From: an uncultured Eubacterium sp.
GTDB taxonomy: Bacteria; Bacillota; Clostridia; Lachnospirales; Lachnospiraceae
Direction: 5' to 3'
NCBI GenBank assembly: GCA_947089855.1
Contig: CAMUML010000011.1
Location: 1 to 64,000, forward strand
DNA: 64,000 nt
Positions 25,836 through 35,146 of this stretch are shown here, in pieces. The translations under genes were made by a program, and so were the position numbers. How positions within the stretch are numbered: the stretch's first letter is position 1; each line of letters begins with the position of its first letter. Under the pieces are notes generated by a model. The model saw nothing but the letters and a program-made list of their open reading frames with translations. It had not been told where the DNA came from and did not search any database.

Positions 25836-25874
25836 ACGCTATATCTGGCAATTATTTAATGCCAGATATAGCGT
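25836..25874. other. 15-bp perfect hairpin between thiG and thiH
   Basis: ACGCTATATCTGGCA (25836-25850) and its exact complement (25860-25874) enclose a 9-base loop. No T run follows on either strand, so it is more likely an mRNA processing or stability element than a terminator. Confidence 0.7.
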
Positions 25875-25931
25875 ATAAATAGATGGCGGTTTATGGATGG
25901 TAAATGTAAACGAGAGAAAGGGAAAGGGATT

Positions 25932-27185
25932 ATGCCAGAGAATCAATTTTTTGTAGATTCCGATAAGTTGTCAGAAGAAGCTTTGGAACGCAAGCACCGG
26001 CTTGAGAACGACCCGTCTGTAAGGACAGACCCTATGCAGTATATGGAGGGGATGGAGCGCATTTCTTCTGATGTTATGGAACAAGTGTTAAGCCAGATGC
26101 ATGCATATGATTATAATTACTATACAGATGCGGATGTGCGGCGGGCTTTGATGCATGAAACATGCAGTATAGAGGATTTTAAGGCGCTGCTTTCACCGGC
26201 TGCAAAGCCTCATCTGGAAGAAATGGCTGCAAAGGCAAAATACGAAACGAGCAGGCATTTTGGAAATACGGTTTATTTATTTACGCCGCTGTATATCGCA
26301 AACTATTGTGAAAATTACTGTGTTTATTGTGGGTTTAACTGTTATAACGATATTGCACGCAAAAAATTGTCAGCAGAAGAAATTGAACACGAAATGAAGG
26401 TAATCGCTGATTCCGGGATGGAGGAAATTTTAATACTGACCGGGGAAAGCCACAGCATGAGCGATCTAACCTATATTGGCGAAGCCTGCCGTATGGCGGC
26501 AGGGTATTTCCGCAATGTTGGCCTGGAGATTTATCCAGTAAACAGTGAAGATTACCATTACCTGCATACATGCGGCGCAGATTATATTACCGTTTTTCAG
26601 GAAACGTATGACCTAGGCAAATACGAAACACTGCATTTAAAAGGGCATAAACGTGTGTTCCCTTACCGTTTTGAAGCACAGGAACGCGCAATTTTAGGAG
26701 GGATGCGCGGGGTTGCATTTTCCGCCCTGCTTGGCCTGTCAGATTTTCGCAAAGACGCTTTGGCTTCTGCGCTTCATGCCTATTATCTGCAGCGCAAATA
26801 CCCGCAGGTAGAATATTCCTTATCCTGCCCGCGCCTGCGGCCGATTGTAAATAATGAAAAAATAGCGCCGCTGGGCGTCAGTGAATCCGATTTATGCCAA
26901 ATATTATGTGCGTACCGGATATTCCTGCCATATATCGGGATCACGGTATCCTCCCGGGAACAGAAAAAGTTCCGGGATGGGATTGTAAAGATTGCGGCAA
27001 CAAAAGTATCTGCAGGCGTCTCAACCGGAATTGGCGACCATGAAAGCAAATATACAGGCATCAAAGAAGAAGGGGCTGGCGACGAGCAGTTTGAAATTTC
27101 CGATGCAAGGAGCTTTGGGCAGATGTATGGTGATATGGCATCGCAAGGGCTGCAGCCAGTATTAAACGATTATATCTATGTATAG
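25932..27185 (+). CDS. thiH: 2-iminoacetate synthase (tyrosine lyase) ThiH
   Basis: 417 residues. A radical SAM enzyme that cleaves tyrosine to give dehydroglycine for ThiG; it is oxygen-sensitive and typical of anaerobes. The 4Fe-4S cluster motif is CENYCVYC with C126, C130 and C133. ILILTGESHSM and the C-terminal ISDARSFGQMYGDM match the family. The frame opens at 25893, but GGGAAAGGG is correctly placed for the ATG at 25932. Overlaps thiE by 8 bases. Confidence 0.95.
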   Translation: MPENQFFVDSDKLSEEALERKHRLENDPSVRTDPMQYMEGMERISSDVMEQVLSQMHAYDYNYYTDADVRRALMHETCSIEDFKALLSPAAKPHLEEMAAKAKYETSRHFGNTVYLFTPLYIANYCENYCVYCGFNCYNDIARKKLSAEEIEHEMKVIADSGMEEILILTGESHSMSDLTYIGEACRMAAGYFRNVGLEIYPVNSEDYHYLHTCGADYITVFQETYDLGKYETLHLKGHKRVFPYRFEAQERAILGGMRGVAFSALLGLSDFRKDALASALHAYYLQRKYPQVEYSLSCPRLRPIVNNEKIAPLGVSESDLCQILCAYRIFLPYIGITVSSREQKKFRDGIVKIAATKVSAGVSTGIGDHESKYTGIKEEGAGDEQFEISDARSFGQMYGDMASQGLQPVLNDYIYV

Positions 27186-27813
27186 CGCAGTTATCAAAAA
27201 CCAGGAAAAATGGTGGCAGGATTCCATAAAAATCCGCTGTATCACAAACCGCCATTTATCGAAACAGGACTATTTTGAACAGATAAAGCAGATTGCACAG
27301 GCACAGCCAGAAGCAGTGATCGTAAGAGAAAAGGATTTGCCAGAGCCAGAATACGAACGGCTTGCGAAAAAAGTGATGCAGATTTGCACCGGTTATCAAG
27401 TCCCATGTATCCTGCACACATATACCAGGGCTGCCATACGTCTGGAGGCTTTTGCCATCCATCTGCCGCTGGTACAGCTTCTGGCACTGCCGGAACGGGA
27501 AAAACAGCGTTTTACGGTACTAGGGGCATCTGTACATTCTATTAAGGAAGCCAAACAGGCACAGGAAGCTGGTGCAGGTTACCTTACGGCAGGGCATGTT
27601 TACCCAACAGATTGCAAAAAAGGGGTGCCTGCGCGGGGGTTGGATTTTCTGCGGGAAGTTTGCGCCGCAGTAGATATACCGGTGTATGCGCTTGGCGGCA
27701 TTTGTGCGGGAAATGCGGCGGCGTGTATCCGTGCTGGTGCGGCCGGTGTGTGTATTATGTCGGAATGTATGCGGACAGATGTGGGCCAGCGTATGCAGGG
27801 GTACCGTTTATAG
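27178..27813 (+). CDS. thiE: thiamine phosphate synthase-like protein
   Basis: 211 residues with the TIM-barrel pattern of ThiE/TenI: CITNRHLS at the first strand, VIVREKDL with the pyrophosphate-binding Arg/Lys, GYLTAGHVYPTDCKKG and PVYALGGI. It joins thiazole phosphate and HMP-pyrophosphate, if it is ThiE proper; the TenI branch is the alternative. Its ATG lies inside the last codons of thiH, showing translational coupling. Last gene of the thi unit. Confidence 0.85.
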   Translation: MYSAVIKNQEKWWQDSIKIRCITNRHLSKQDYFEQIKQIAQAQPEAVIVREKDLPEPEYERLAKKVMQICTGYQVPCILHTYTRAAIRLEAFAIHLPLVQLLALPEREKQRFTVLGASVHSIKEAKQAQEAGAGYLTAGHVYPTDCKKGVPARGLDFLREVCAAVDIPVYALGGICAGNAAACIRAGAAGVCIMSECMRTDVGQRMQGYRL

Positions 27814-27863
27814 ATTTATAATGGGTTTCTTATGTTTAATATACAGCATATACAAAAAGATAC

Positions 27864-28030
27864 CTAGTGTAGTGGCTTGCTGGTATTTATGGCAATCGTA
27901 CTGCCTATTTTGCCATCTGCCGCGTTGGATTTTCTAGTCGTAGCCACCACTACGCCGTCGAAAATCCGCCTTGCAGAATGACAAAATATTCAGCACGCTT
28001 ACCATAAATACCAGCGAGCCACTACACTAG
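27864..28030. repeat. 167-bp palindromic element, MITE-like
   Basis: The two halves are near-complete reverse complements: CTAGTGTAGTGGCT at the left end mirrors AGCCACTACACTAG at the right, and pairing continues for about 70 bases per arm to an inner GTAGCCACCACTAC region. The bases TAC flank both ends and could be a short target duplication. It fills the gap between thiE and the C-N hydrolase gene. No second copy was found in the window. Confidence 0.75.
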
Positions 28031-28063
28031 TACACGAATCTGGTATAGAAGAGGGTGGACAAG

Positions 28064-28930
28064 ATGGAAAATATTAAGATAGCCTTGCTGCAGATCGCAG
28101 GTACAGGATCGCTGCAGGGAAATCTGCAAAAAGGGATGGAATACTGCAGGAAAGCCAAGGCGCAGGGGGCAGATATTGTGCTATTTCCTGAAATGTGGAG
28201 CAATGGATATGATATTCCAGAAGACATTGACGCATTAAACCGCATGGCAGTTACCCTGGATAGCACGTTTGTGCGTTCTTTTGCTGGGCTAGCAGGTGCA
28301 CTTGGCTTGGCAATCGCTATTACATTTCTGGAGGCGCACAAGCCGCGTCCAAGGAATACTGTTTGCCTGTTTGACAGGAACGGCAGCCTGCGGTATACTT
28401 ACGCAAAGGTGCATACCTGTGATTTTGGGGACGAATGCCGGCTGGACAGCGGGGAGGATTTTTTTGTGGCAGATCTGGATACGGCAAAGGGTACCATAAA
28501 AGTAGGTTCTATGATCTGCTATGACCGGGAATTTCCGGAAAGCGCCCGTATCCTAATGCTGAAAGGGGCGGAACTTTTGCTGGTGCCGAATGCATGCCCA
28601 ATGGAAATCAACCGTTTGTCGCAGCTTCGCGCGCGGGCGTATGAAAATATGCTGGCGGTTGCAACCTGCAATTATCCGGCAAGCCAGCCGGACTGCAATG
28701 GGCATTCAACCGTATTTGACGGGGTCGCTTATCTGGAAGAATGTCCGGTATCTAGGGATACCTGTATTTTGGAAGCGGGGGAGGCGGAGGAACTTTGCAT
28801 AGTGGAACTAGATATGGATAGGCTCCGTAACTACCGTGGGCGGGAAGTGCATGGCAATGCATACAGGCGTCCGGATAAGTATGGGGCAATTATCGAACAA
28901 AAAGTAACGTATCCATTTATTCGGGCATAA
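28064..28930 (+). CDS. carbon-nitrogen hydrolase (nitrilase superfamily)
   Basis: 288 residues with the Glu-Lys-Cys triad: LFPEMW (E43), YAKVHTCDF (K115) and GSMICYDREFPE (C152). These enzymes hydrolyse amide or nitrile bonds; the exact substrate (omega-amide or N-carbamoyl compounds) cannot be told. ATG 28064 is preferred over the GTG at 28055, which lies within the GAGGGTGG ribosome site. Followed 42 bp later by a MATE transporter. Confidence 0.9.
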   Translation: MENIKIALLQIAGTGSLQGNLQKGMEYCRKAKAQGADIVLFPEMWSNGYDIPEDIDALNRMAVTLDSTFVRSFAGLAGALGLAIAITFLEAHKPRPRNTVCLFDRNGSLRYTYAKVHTCDFGDECRLDSGEDFFVADLDTAKGTIKVGSMICYDREFPESARILMLKGAELLLVPNACPMEINRLSQLRARAYENMLAVATCNYPASQPDCNGHSTVFDGVAYLEECPVSRDTCILEAGEAEELCIVELDMDRLRNYRGREVHGNAYRRPDKYGAIIEQKVTYPFIRA

Positions 28931-28972
28931 ATATGCTGGATCGAGCTGGAAGGAAGGGAGTGGCCAGGACGT

Positions 28973-30349
28973 ATGGCAGCACAAAGTTCAAAACAGGATA
29001 TGGGGAGCGGCAGTATTCCGCGGTTAATGCTGAATCTGGCGGTTCCAGCCGTAGTCGCACAGCTTATCAATATGCTGTATAATATTGTAGACCGGATTTA
29101 TATCGGGCATATCCCAAAGGCGGGGTCTTCTGCGTTGACCGGGGTAGGCCTGTTTTTGCCGATTTTAATGATGATCAATGCATTTGCTATGCTGGCAGGT
29201 TCCGGCGGCGCGCCAAGGGCGGCGATAGCGATGGGAAAAAATGACCGGGAAGGCGCGCAGAAAATACTGGGGAACTGTTTTGCGGTGCTGCTTATGTTTG
29301 CAGTTGTGCTGACGGTTTCGTTTTATGTATTTGCACCGCAGCTTTTACGGCTGTTTGGCGCAAGTGATATTACGCTGCCGTATGCGTTGGATTATGCGCG
29401 TATCTATATTCTTGGGACGGTTTTTGTTATGGTGGTAATGGGGATGAACCCGTTTATCACAACGCAGGGGTTTGCAAAATTCAGTATGATAACGACCGTT
29501 GTGGGGGCTGTCTGCAATATTATTCTGGATCCGGTCCTGATATTTGCCCTTCATATGGGCGTGCGGGGAGCAGCGGTTGCAACTGTATGCAGCCAGGCGG
29601 TCAGTGCTGTGTGGGTCCTTTGGTTTTTGCGGGGGAAAAAGACGATCTTGCGGCTGGAACTGGCGGATATGAGGCTTGTGCCAAAAGTGATCCTTCCTTG
29701 CCTGGGGCTTGGAATTTCTACATTTGTAATGCTTAGTACGGAAAGTATTTTAAATATCAGTTTTAACAGCAGCCTGTCCCGCTTTGGCGGGGATGTAGCC
29801 GTGGGGGCTATGACGATTATTTCTTCCTGCAGCCAGCTGGTCACGCTGCCATTGCAAGGGATCTGCCAGGGCGGGCAGCCGATTATGAGTTTTAATTTTG
29901 GCGCTGGAAAAAAGGAACGGGTAAAGCAGGCGTTCCGCTGCCAGTTTACGGCTTGTACGGGGTATGCCGCGCTGATGTGGCTGCTGCTGATGGTGGCGCC
30001 GCAGGTATTTTCTAGTATTTTCAGCAGCGATGCGTCTTTGGTGGATTATACAGCCTGGGCGATGCGGATTTATATGGCTGGTATTTTTTCGACGGGGATA
30101 CAGATTTCCTGCCAGCAGACGTTTATGGCGTTAGGGCAGGCCAAAATTAGCCTGCTGATGGCGTGCCTGCGTAAATTGGTGCTGTTAATACCGCTTATTT
30201 TTATTTTGCCGCAGATTTTTTCTGACCAGGTATTTGGCGTATTTGTGGCAGAGCCGGTCAGCGATATTTTGGCGTCTGCGGTAACTGGAACCATGCTGTT
30301 TATCCGGCTGGACGGGATATTGGAAAGAGGGGCAGCGGGCAGGATGTGA
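28973..30349 (+). CDS. MATE family efflux transporter
   Basis: 458 residues, about 12 membrane segments in two homologous halves. Starts with the typical GSIPRLMLNLAVPAVVAQLINMLYNIVDRIYIG segment, and the second half has the corresponding QPIMSFNFGAGKKERVKQAFR motif. Exports drugs or metabolites by Na+ or H+ antiport. Start chosen at 28973 behind AAGGGAG. Confidence 0.92.
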   Translation: MAAQSSKQDMGSGSIPRLMLNLAVPAVVAQLINMLYNIVDRIYIGHIPKAGSSALTGVGLFLPILMMINAFAMLAGSGGAPRAAIAMGKNDREGAQKILGNCFAVLLMFAVVLTVSFYVFAPQLLRLFGASDITLPYALDYARIYILGTVFVMVVMGMNPFITTQGFAKFSMITTVVGAVCNIILDPVLIFALHMGVRGAAVATVCSQAVSAVWVLWFLRGKKTILRLELADMRLVPKVILPCLGLGISTFVMLSTESILNISFNSSLSRFGGDVAVGAMTIISSCSQLVTLPLQGICQGGQPIMSFNFGAGKKERVKQAFRCQFTACTGYAALMWLLLMVAPQVFSSIFSSDASLVDYTAWAMRIYMAGIFSTGIQISCQQTFMALGQAKISLLMACLRKLVLLIPLIFILPQIFSDQVFGVFVAEPVSDILASAVTGTMLFIRLDGILERGAAGRM

Positions 30350-30406
30350 CGGTGCCCTGCTAGTTAAGGATGCAAAAAAGCGGATGGTTTTTAAGGAGTT
30401 TTGCGT

Positions 30407-30886
30407 ATGAAAAAAACAGAGAAAACGAATGTAATGCGCCTTTTGGACCAGCATAAGGCCATATACAAAAGCCATTTTTACGAAAGCAAAGGGGCGGTCA
30501 GCGGGGTAGAGGCTGCCGCCTTGTTAAAATTGGAGGTGCAGCAGGTTTTCAAAACGTTAGTAACCGTTGGGAAAAGCGGTCAGCATTATGTATTTGTGAT
30601 ACCCGTGGATCAGGAATTGGATTTAAAAAAAGCCGCTGGAGCAGTTGGCGAGAAAAGTATCGCAATGATCAAGGAAAAGGAGCTGCTTCCGCTTACTGGC
30701 TATGTGCATGGCGGCTGTTCCCCGATTGGAATGAAAAAACAATTTCCAACCGTGGTCGATGCCGCCAGCAGAAAGCAGCCGGCTATTGTTTTTAGCGGAG
30801 GCAAGATCGGCTGCCAGGTGGAGATGGCATTACAGGAACTGGCGAAAATCGTGCCGTTTCAGACAGCGGATGTATGTACTGGTTAA
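30407..30886 (+). CDS. ybaK: YbaK/EbsC-type aminoacyl-tRNA deacylase
   Basis: 159 residues. YbaK proteins remove Cys from mischarged Cys-tRNA(Pro). Family motifs are the lysine-containing VFKTLVTVGKSGQHYVFVIPV and YVHGGCSPIGMKKQFPTVVD. AAGGAG places the start at ATG 30407 instead of the TTG two codons earlier. Its stop overlaps the convergent nagB stop by four bases. Confidence 0.92.
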   Translation: MKKTEKTNVMRLLDQHKAIYKSHFYESKGAVSGVEAAALLKLEVQQVFKTLVTVGKSGQHYVFVIPVDQELDLKKAAGAVGEKSIAMIKEKELLPLTGYVHGGCSPIGMKKQFPTVVDAASRKQPAIVFSGGKIGCQVEMALQELAKIVPFQTADVCTG

Positions 30887-31614
30887 CACCCGCCAAGCGC
30901 CTCTTCATCTGCGACAATGGTGACATCTGCATGCAGCTGCAAAATGGAAGCTGGAATACGTGGGGTAACCGGCCCGTACAGCGCTGCATGCAGTGCATCT
31001 GCCTTCGCTTTCCCGCTGGCAATCAGCAGGATTTTTTTTGCTTGCAGGATGTTGCGGATACCCATGGTATAGGCTTGGCGCGGGACGTCCGCTTCGCAGG
31101 TAAAGAAACGTTTGTTTGCTTCGACCGTACTTGGTGTAAGGTCGGCGCAGTGTGTCCCACATGGAAATGCATCGCCTGGTTCGTTAAATCCGATATGCCC
31201 GTTATTGCCTAGCCCCAGCAGCTGTAAGTCAATGCCGCCAGCCTGGGCAATGGCCTGGTCGTAGCATAAGCAGGCTTTTTGTGCGTCTGGCTCCAGTCCG
31301 TCTGGGACAAACGTATGCGTTTTATCTATATTGATATGGTTAAATAAGTGCTGGTTCATAAAAAATCGGTAGCTTTGCGGATGTTGCGGGCCGAGCCCGC
31401 AGTATTCGTCCAAATTTATAGTAGTAATTTTGGAAAAATCCAGCGTTATTTTTGGGTTTTGATGCCATTCTATGAGATTCTGGTAAAGCCCGATTGGGGA
31501 AGAACCGGTGGCAAGGCCAAGTACAGAATCGGGTTTTAAACGTATCTGGCCAGCGATGATATTTGCGGCTGTCCGGCTCATTTCATCATAATTAGCGGTT
31601 CGGTAAATTGTCAT
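30883..31614 (-). CDS. nagB: glucosamine-6-phosphate deaminase
   Basis: 243 residues. Converts glucosamine-6-phosphate to fructose-6-phosphate and ammonia, the last step of the sialic acid route encoded divergently. Motifs include LATGSSPIGLYQ, INLDEYCGL with the catalytic Asp, and LLGLGNNGHIGFNEPG. The frame allows an ATG at 31620, but AAGGAG would then be only two bases away; the ATG at 31614 has proper spacing. Its terminal codon overlaps the convergent ybaK stop. Confidence 0.96.
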   Translation of the reverse strand: MTIYRTANYDEMSRTAANIIAGQIRLKPDSVLGLATGSSPIGLYQNLIEWHQNPKITLDFSKITTINLDEYCGLGPQHPQSYRFFMNQHLFNHINIDKTHTFVPDGLEPDAQKACLCYDQAIAQAGGIDLQLLGLGNNGHIGFNEPGDAFPCGTHCADLTPSTVEANKRFFTCEADVPRQAYTMGIRNILQAKKILLIASGKAKADALHAALYGPVTPRIPASILQLHADVTIVADEEALGGC

Positions 31615-31827
31615 GTTCATTCTCCTTTTCTTCTACATTGAATAAGTATGGTTTTTTGCGGTACTTTTTTAATATACCTGTTTTTCATTTTATTTCAATA
31701 TCTGTCTAAAATGTGGAAAGAAACATCAAAAATTTATGCAAATCTAACAAAAACATCTTGCAAATTCAAATATAAAATCAGTCAATTTAGAAAACATCAA
31801 AAGTACTTTCAGAACTGCCCGAAAATA

Positions 31828-31855
31828 TTGAAATTCATTTAACAATTGCTATACT
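31828..31855 (+). promoter_or_regulatory. promoter of the nan operon
   Basis: TTGAAA (31828-31833) and TATACT (31850-31855) are 16 bp apart, 42 bp ahead of nanE. The AT-rich intergenic space between nagB and nanE also shows repeated AAAACATC / GAAACATC words (around 31724, 31751 and 31793), which could be sites for the RpiR-type regulator; this is inference. Confidence 0.6.
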
Positions 31856-31897
31856 GGAACCACTAAGGAACTGTGAATAACCAAGGAGGTATAAGGT

Positions 31898-32584
31898 ATG
31901 GATCAAAAGGTAAGGGGCATGGAAGGGAAGCTGGTGGTATCCTGCCAGGCATTGCCCGAAGAACCGCTTCATTCTTCTTTTATTATGGGAAGGATGGCGT
32001 TGGCAGCAATGCAGGGAGGCGCCTGTGGGATACGGGCGAATACAAAAGAGGATATTTTGGAGATCAAACGCCAGGTTGGCCTGCCGGTTATCGGCATTGT
32101 AAAAAGGGACTATGCTGACAGCAGCGTGTACATTACGCCGACAATGAAAGAAGTCGATGAGCTGCAGGAGGCGGCGCCGGAAATTATCGCGGTAGATGCA
32201 ACCTGCCGGCTGCGTCCGGGCGGTGTGGATTTGGAAACGTTTTTTCAAAGCGTCAAACGAAAATATCCGGACCAGCTGTGGATGGCCGATTGCGCTACGG
32301 TAGAAGAAGCGCTTCATGCAGATGCACTGGGGTTTGATTTTATTGGCACGACAATGGTTGGCTACACGCAGGAAAGCAAAGGGCTGGAAATCGAAGCAGA
32401 CGATTTTTTTATCTTGCGCCAGATTTTGGAACAGGCCAAGCATCCGGTGATCGCGGAGGGAAATATCAATACGCCGCAAAAAGCCAGGCGTGTAATTGAA
32501 CTGGGTGCTTACTGTGTTGTCGTCGGTTCCAGCATTACCAGGCCGCAGCTTTTGACAAAAATGTTTACCGACGCGTTGGGCTAA
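31898..32584 (+). CDS. nanE: N-acetylmannosamine-6-phosphate 2-epimerase
   Basis: 228 residues. Turns ManNAc-6-P into GlcNAc-6-P. TIM-barrel with GGACGIRANTKEDI, PVIGIVKRDY, YITPTMKEVDEL, DATCRLRP, ADCATVEEA and VIAEGNINTPQKA, all NanE signatures. AAGGAGG precedes ATG 31898. First gene of the nan operon. Confidence 0.96.
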   Translation: MDQKVRGMEGKLVVSCQALPEEPLHSSFIMGRMALAAMQGGACGIRANTKEDILEIKRQVGLPVIGIVKRDYADSSVYITPTMKEVDELQEAAPEIIAVDATCRLRPGGVDLETFFQSVKRKYPDQLWMADCATVEEALHADALGFDFIGTTMVGYTQESKGLEIEADDFFILRQILEQAKHPVIAEGNINTPQKARRVIELGAYCVVVGSSITRPQLLTKMFTDALG

Positions 32585-32640
32585 CAGGCGTTTGATTCGG
32601 ATTAACAAAAAGAAAACAGGACAAGAAAGGAAAGAAAAAG

Positions 32641-33561
32641 ATGAGGGATTTAGAAAAGTACAAAGGCGTGATACCAGCATTTTATGCATGTTATGGCAAA
32701 GACGGAACGGCCAGTGCCGACGGGGTACAGGCTTTGACGAGGTATTTTGTGGAAAAGGGCGTGAAAGGGGTATATGTAAACGGTTCTTCAGGGGAGTGTA
32801 TTTACCAGAGTAAAGATGAAAAGAAGCTGATCTTGGAAAATGTAATGGAGGCAGCACAGGGCAGGCTGACGGTGATTGCACACGTAGCATGCAATAATAC
32901 GCAAGACAGCATGGAGCTGGCCGCCCACGCGGAACAATTGGGGGTCGATGCGATTGCCGCTATCCCGCCGATCTATTTCCATCTGCCGGAGCATGCGATT
33001 GCAGAATATTGGAATGATATAAGTGCTGCTGCGCCAAATACCGATTTTGTGATCTATAATATCCCGCAGCTGGCAGGGGTGTCCCTTACCATGCCGCTGT
33101 TTGCACAGATGCGGAAAAACCCTAGGGTCATAGGCGTGAAAAATTCTTCGATGCCGGTCCAGGATATTCAGATGTTTAAACAGGCGGCTGGCGAGGGCTA
33201 TGTAATCTTTAATGGGCCGGATGAACAGTTTATCAGCGGGCGTATCATTGGTGCGCAAGGCGCCATAGGCGGGACTTATGGGGCAATGCCGGAACTGTTT
33301 TTGGAAATGGATGCTTGTTTAAAGCGAGGGGAACTGGAAAAGGCACGGGACATCCAGTATGCAGCCAATGAAGTAATCTATAAAATGTGCGAGGCACACG
33401 GCAACCTGTATGCGGTGCTGAAAGAGGTTTTACGCATCAATGAAGGGCTGGACTTGGGCGGAGTACGCAAACCGCTTCCGGCGCTTGCCGAAGAAGACTA
33501 TGCCATTGCAAAAGAAGCGGCCAGTTTGATACGGGCAGCGAAAGAACGTTATATCCAGTAA
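32641..33561 (+). CDS. nanA: N-acetylneuraminate lyase
   Basis: 306 residues. Aldolase that splits Neu5Ac into ManNAc and pyruvate. The DHDPS/NAL family barrel has the GSSGE motif for the carboxylate (GVYVNGSSGECIY), the catalytic Tyr in VIYNIP (Y139) and the Schiff-base Lys in GVKNSS (K167). Starts 56 bp after nanE with an AGGAAAG site. Confidence 0.95.
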   Translation: MRDLEKYKGVIPAFYACYGKDGTASADGVQALTRYFVEKGVKGVYVNGSSGECIYQSKDEKKLILENVMEAAQGRLTVIAHVACNNTQDSMELAAHAEQLGVDAIAAIPPIYFHLPEHAIAEYWNDISAAAPNTDFVIYNIPQLAGVSLTMPLFAQMRKNPRVIGVKNSSMPVQDIQMFKQAAGEGYVIFNGPDEQFISGRIIGAQGAIGGTYGAMPELFLEMDACLKRGELEKARDIQYAANEVIYKMCEAHGNLYAVLKEVLRINEGLDLGGVRKPLPALAEEDYAIAKEAASLIRAAKERYIQ

Positions 33562-33597
33562 GCGGTGTACTGGCGGGGGATAGAATAGGAGGGACCT

Positions 33598-35112
33598 ATG
33601 CAGGGATTTACGAAAATTGATCTGGTTATATTAGTGGTGTACCTGGCAGCAGTGCTGTTTGCCGGCCTGCATTTTGCCAAAAAGGATATGAAAGGCAAGG
33701 AATATTTTAAGGGGGACGGTACCGTGCCGTGGTGGGTGACTTCCGTATCCATATTTGCGACACTGTTAAGCCCGATTTCCTTTTTATCGCTGGCGGGAAA
33801 TTCGTATGCAGGGACCTGGATCATGTGGTTTGCACAGCTTGGGATGCTTTTAGCCATCCCGCTGACGATACGTTTTTTCCTTCCGATTTACAGTAAGTTA
33901 GGCATTGATACGGCATACCATTATTTGGAGCTACGTTTTGGAAGCAAGGGGCTGCGTGTCCTTGGCGCAGTTATGTTCATCGTATATCAGATTGGCCGTA
34001 TGTCCATTATCATGTATCTGCCTTGTATGGTTTTGGGGAACCTGACAGGCATCAGCGTTAATCTGCTTATTATCATCATGGGTGTAATAGCTATTATTTA
34101 TTCCTATACAGGTGGCCTAAAGTCTGTGCTTTGGACAGATTTTATCCAAGGGACGGTGTTACTGTTGGGCGTAACAATATCACTGCTGTTCTTAATTGCC
34201 CACTTGAATGGAGGGTTTGGAGCCATTATAGGCGCATTTGTGGACGAGGGGAAATTCCTTGCGCCTGGCCAGCCTATTTTTGACGCCAACCTGTTAAAAG
34301 ACAGCGTATTTTTAATGGTGGTTGGGGCCGGGTTTAATACAATGGGTTCTTATGTGTCCAGCCAGGATATTGTACAGCGGTTTACTACGACAACAGACCA
34401 GAAAAAACTGAATAAAATGATGCTGGCAAACGGTGCGCTGTCTATTTTTATTGCAACGGTATTTTATTTGATTGGAACCGGTTTGTATGTATTTTACCAG
34501 CAGAATACCTTACCGCCGGCTGCAGCGCAAGATCAGATTTTTGCGTCTTATATTGCATTTGAGCTTCCGGTCGGGTTTACCGGGCTGCTGCTGGCTGCTA
34601 TTTATGCAGCGTCACAGTCTACGCTGTCTACGGGCTTAAATTCGGTTTCAGCCAGTTGGACGCTGGACATACAGGCACGGCTTACGAAAAAGGAAATGAG
34701 TTTTGAAAAACAGACGAAAATCGGGCAGTATGTTTCATTATTAGTGGGTATTTTTGCAATTGTAGTGGCAATTGTACTGGCGAATGGAGGCATCCAGTCG
34801 GCCTATGAATGGTTTAATGGGTTTATGGGGCTGGTACTCGGTATTTTGATCGGGACATTTATTTTGGGTGCATTTACGAAAGTAGCCAATACATTTGGTG
34901 CGGCCTTGGCTTTTTGCGCGGCTTCGGCTGTTATGGTCGGCATTAAATATTTTGCACCGGCAGGTTCGGTTTCGATTTGGTCTTATTCAATTATTTCTAT
35001 TGCAGTATCATTGGCAGTCGGTATCCCTGCCAGCCTGGCTTCGCGGAAATTGACTGGGGATGATTCGGTACCAGCACCGAATACGACCATTTACCAGGAT
35101 AACAGAAGATAA
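33598..35112 (+). CDS. sodium:solute symporter, probable sialic acid transporter
   Basis: 504 residues, about 13 membrane segments, SSS family (KEYFKGDGTVPWWVTSVSIFATLLSPISFLSLAG near the N terminus; QSTLSTGLNSVSASWTLDI in the core). Position between nanA and yhcH makes Neu5Ac or a related N-acetyl sugar the likely Na+-coupled substrate, as for other NanT proteins of the SSS type. GGAGGG precedes ATG 33598. Confidence 0.9.
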   Translation: MQGFTKIDLVILVVYLAAVLFAGLHFAKKDMKGKEYFKGDGTVPWWVTSVSIFATLLSPISFLSLAGNSYAGTWIMWFAQLGMLLAIPLTIRFFLPIYSKLGIDTAYHYLELRFGSKGLRVLGAVMFIVYQIGRMSIIMYLPCMVLGNLTGISVNLLIIIMGVIAIIYSYTGGLKSVLWTDFIQGTVLLLGVTISLLFLIAHLNGGFGAIIGAFVDEGKFLAPGQPIFDANLLKDSVFLMVVGAGFNTMGSYVSSQDIVQRFTTTTDQKKLNKMMLANGALSIFIATVFYLIGTGLYVFYQQNTLPPAAAQDQIFASYIAFELPVGFTGLLLAAIYAASQSTLSTGLNSVSASWTLDIQARLTKKEMSFEKQTKIGQYVSLLVGIFAIVVAIVLANGGIQSAYEWFNGFMGLVLGILIGTFILGAFTKVANTFGAALAFCAASAVMVGIKYFAPAGSVSIWSYSIISIAVSLAVGIPASLASRKLTGDDSVPAPNTTIYQDNRR

Positions 35113-35146
35113 GGCATGTGCATAAAAAAGAAAGAAGGGGCAGATA

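Noticed and set aside
30883-30886. Overlap of convergent stop codons of ybaK and nagB as a sign of a broken gene
   Set aside because: Both proteins have full family length; the TTAA sequence simply supplies both stop codons.
31835-32890. 351-codon open frame on the minus strand opposite nanE and nanA
   Set aside because: It is antisense to two well-recognised genes, has no ribosome site and reads as low-quality Cys/His/Arg-rich sequence.
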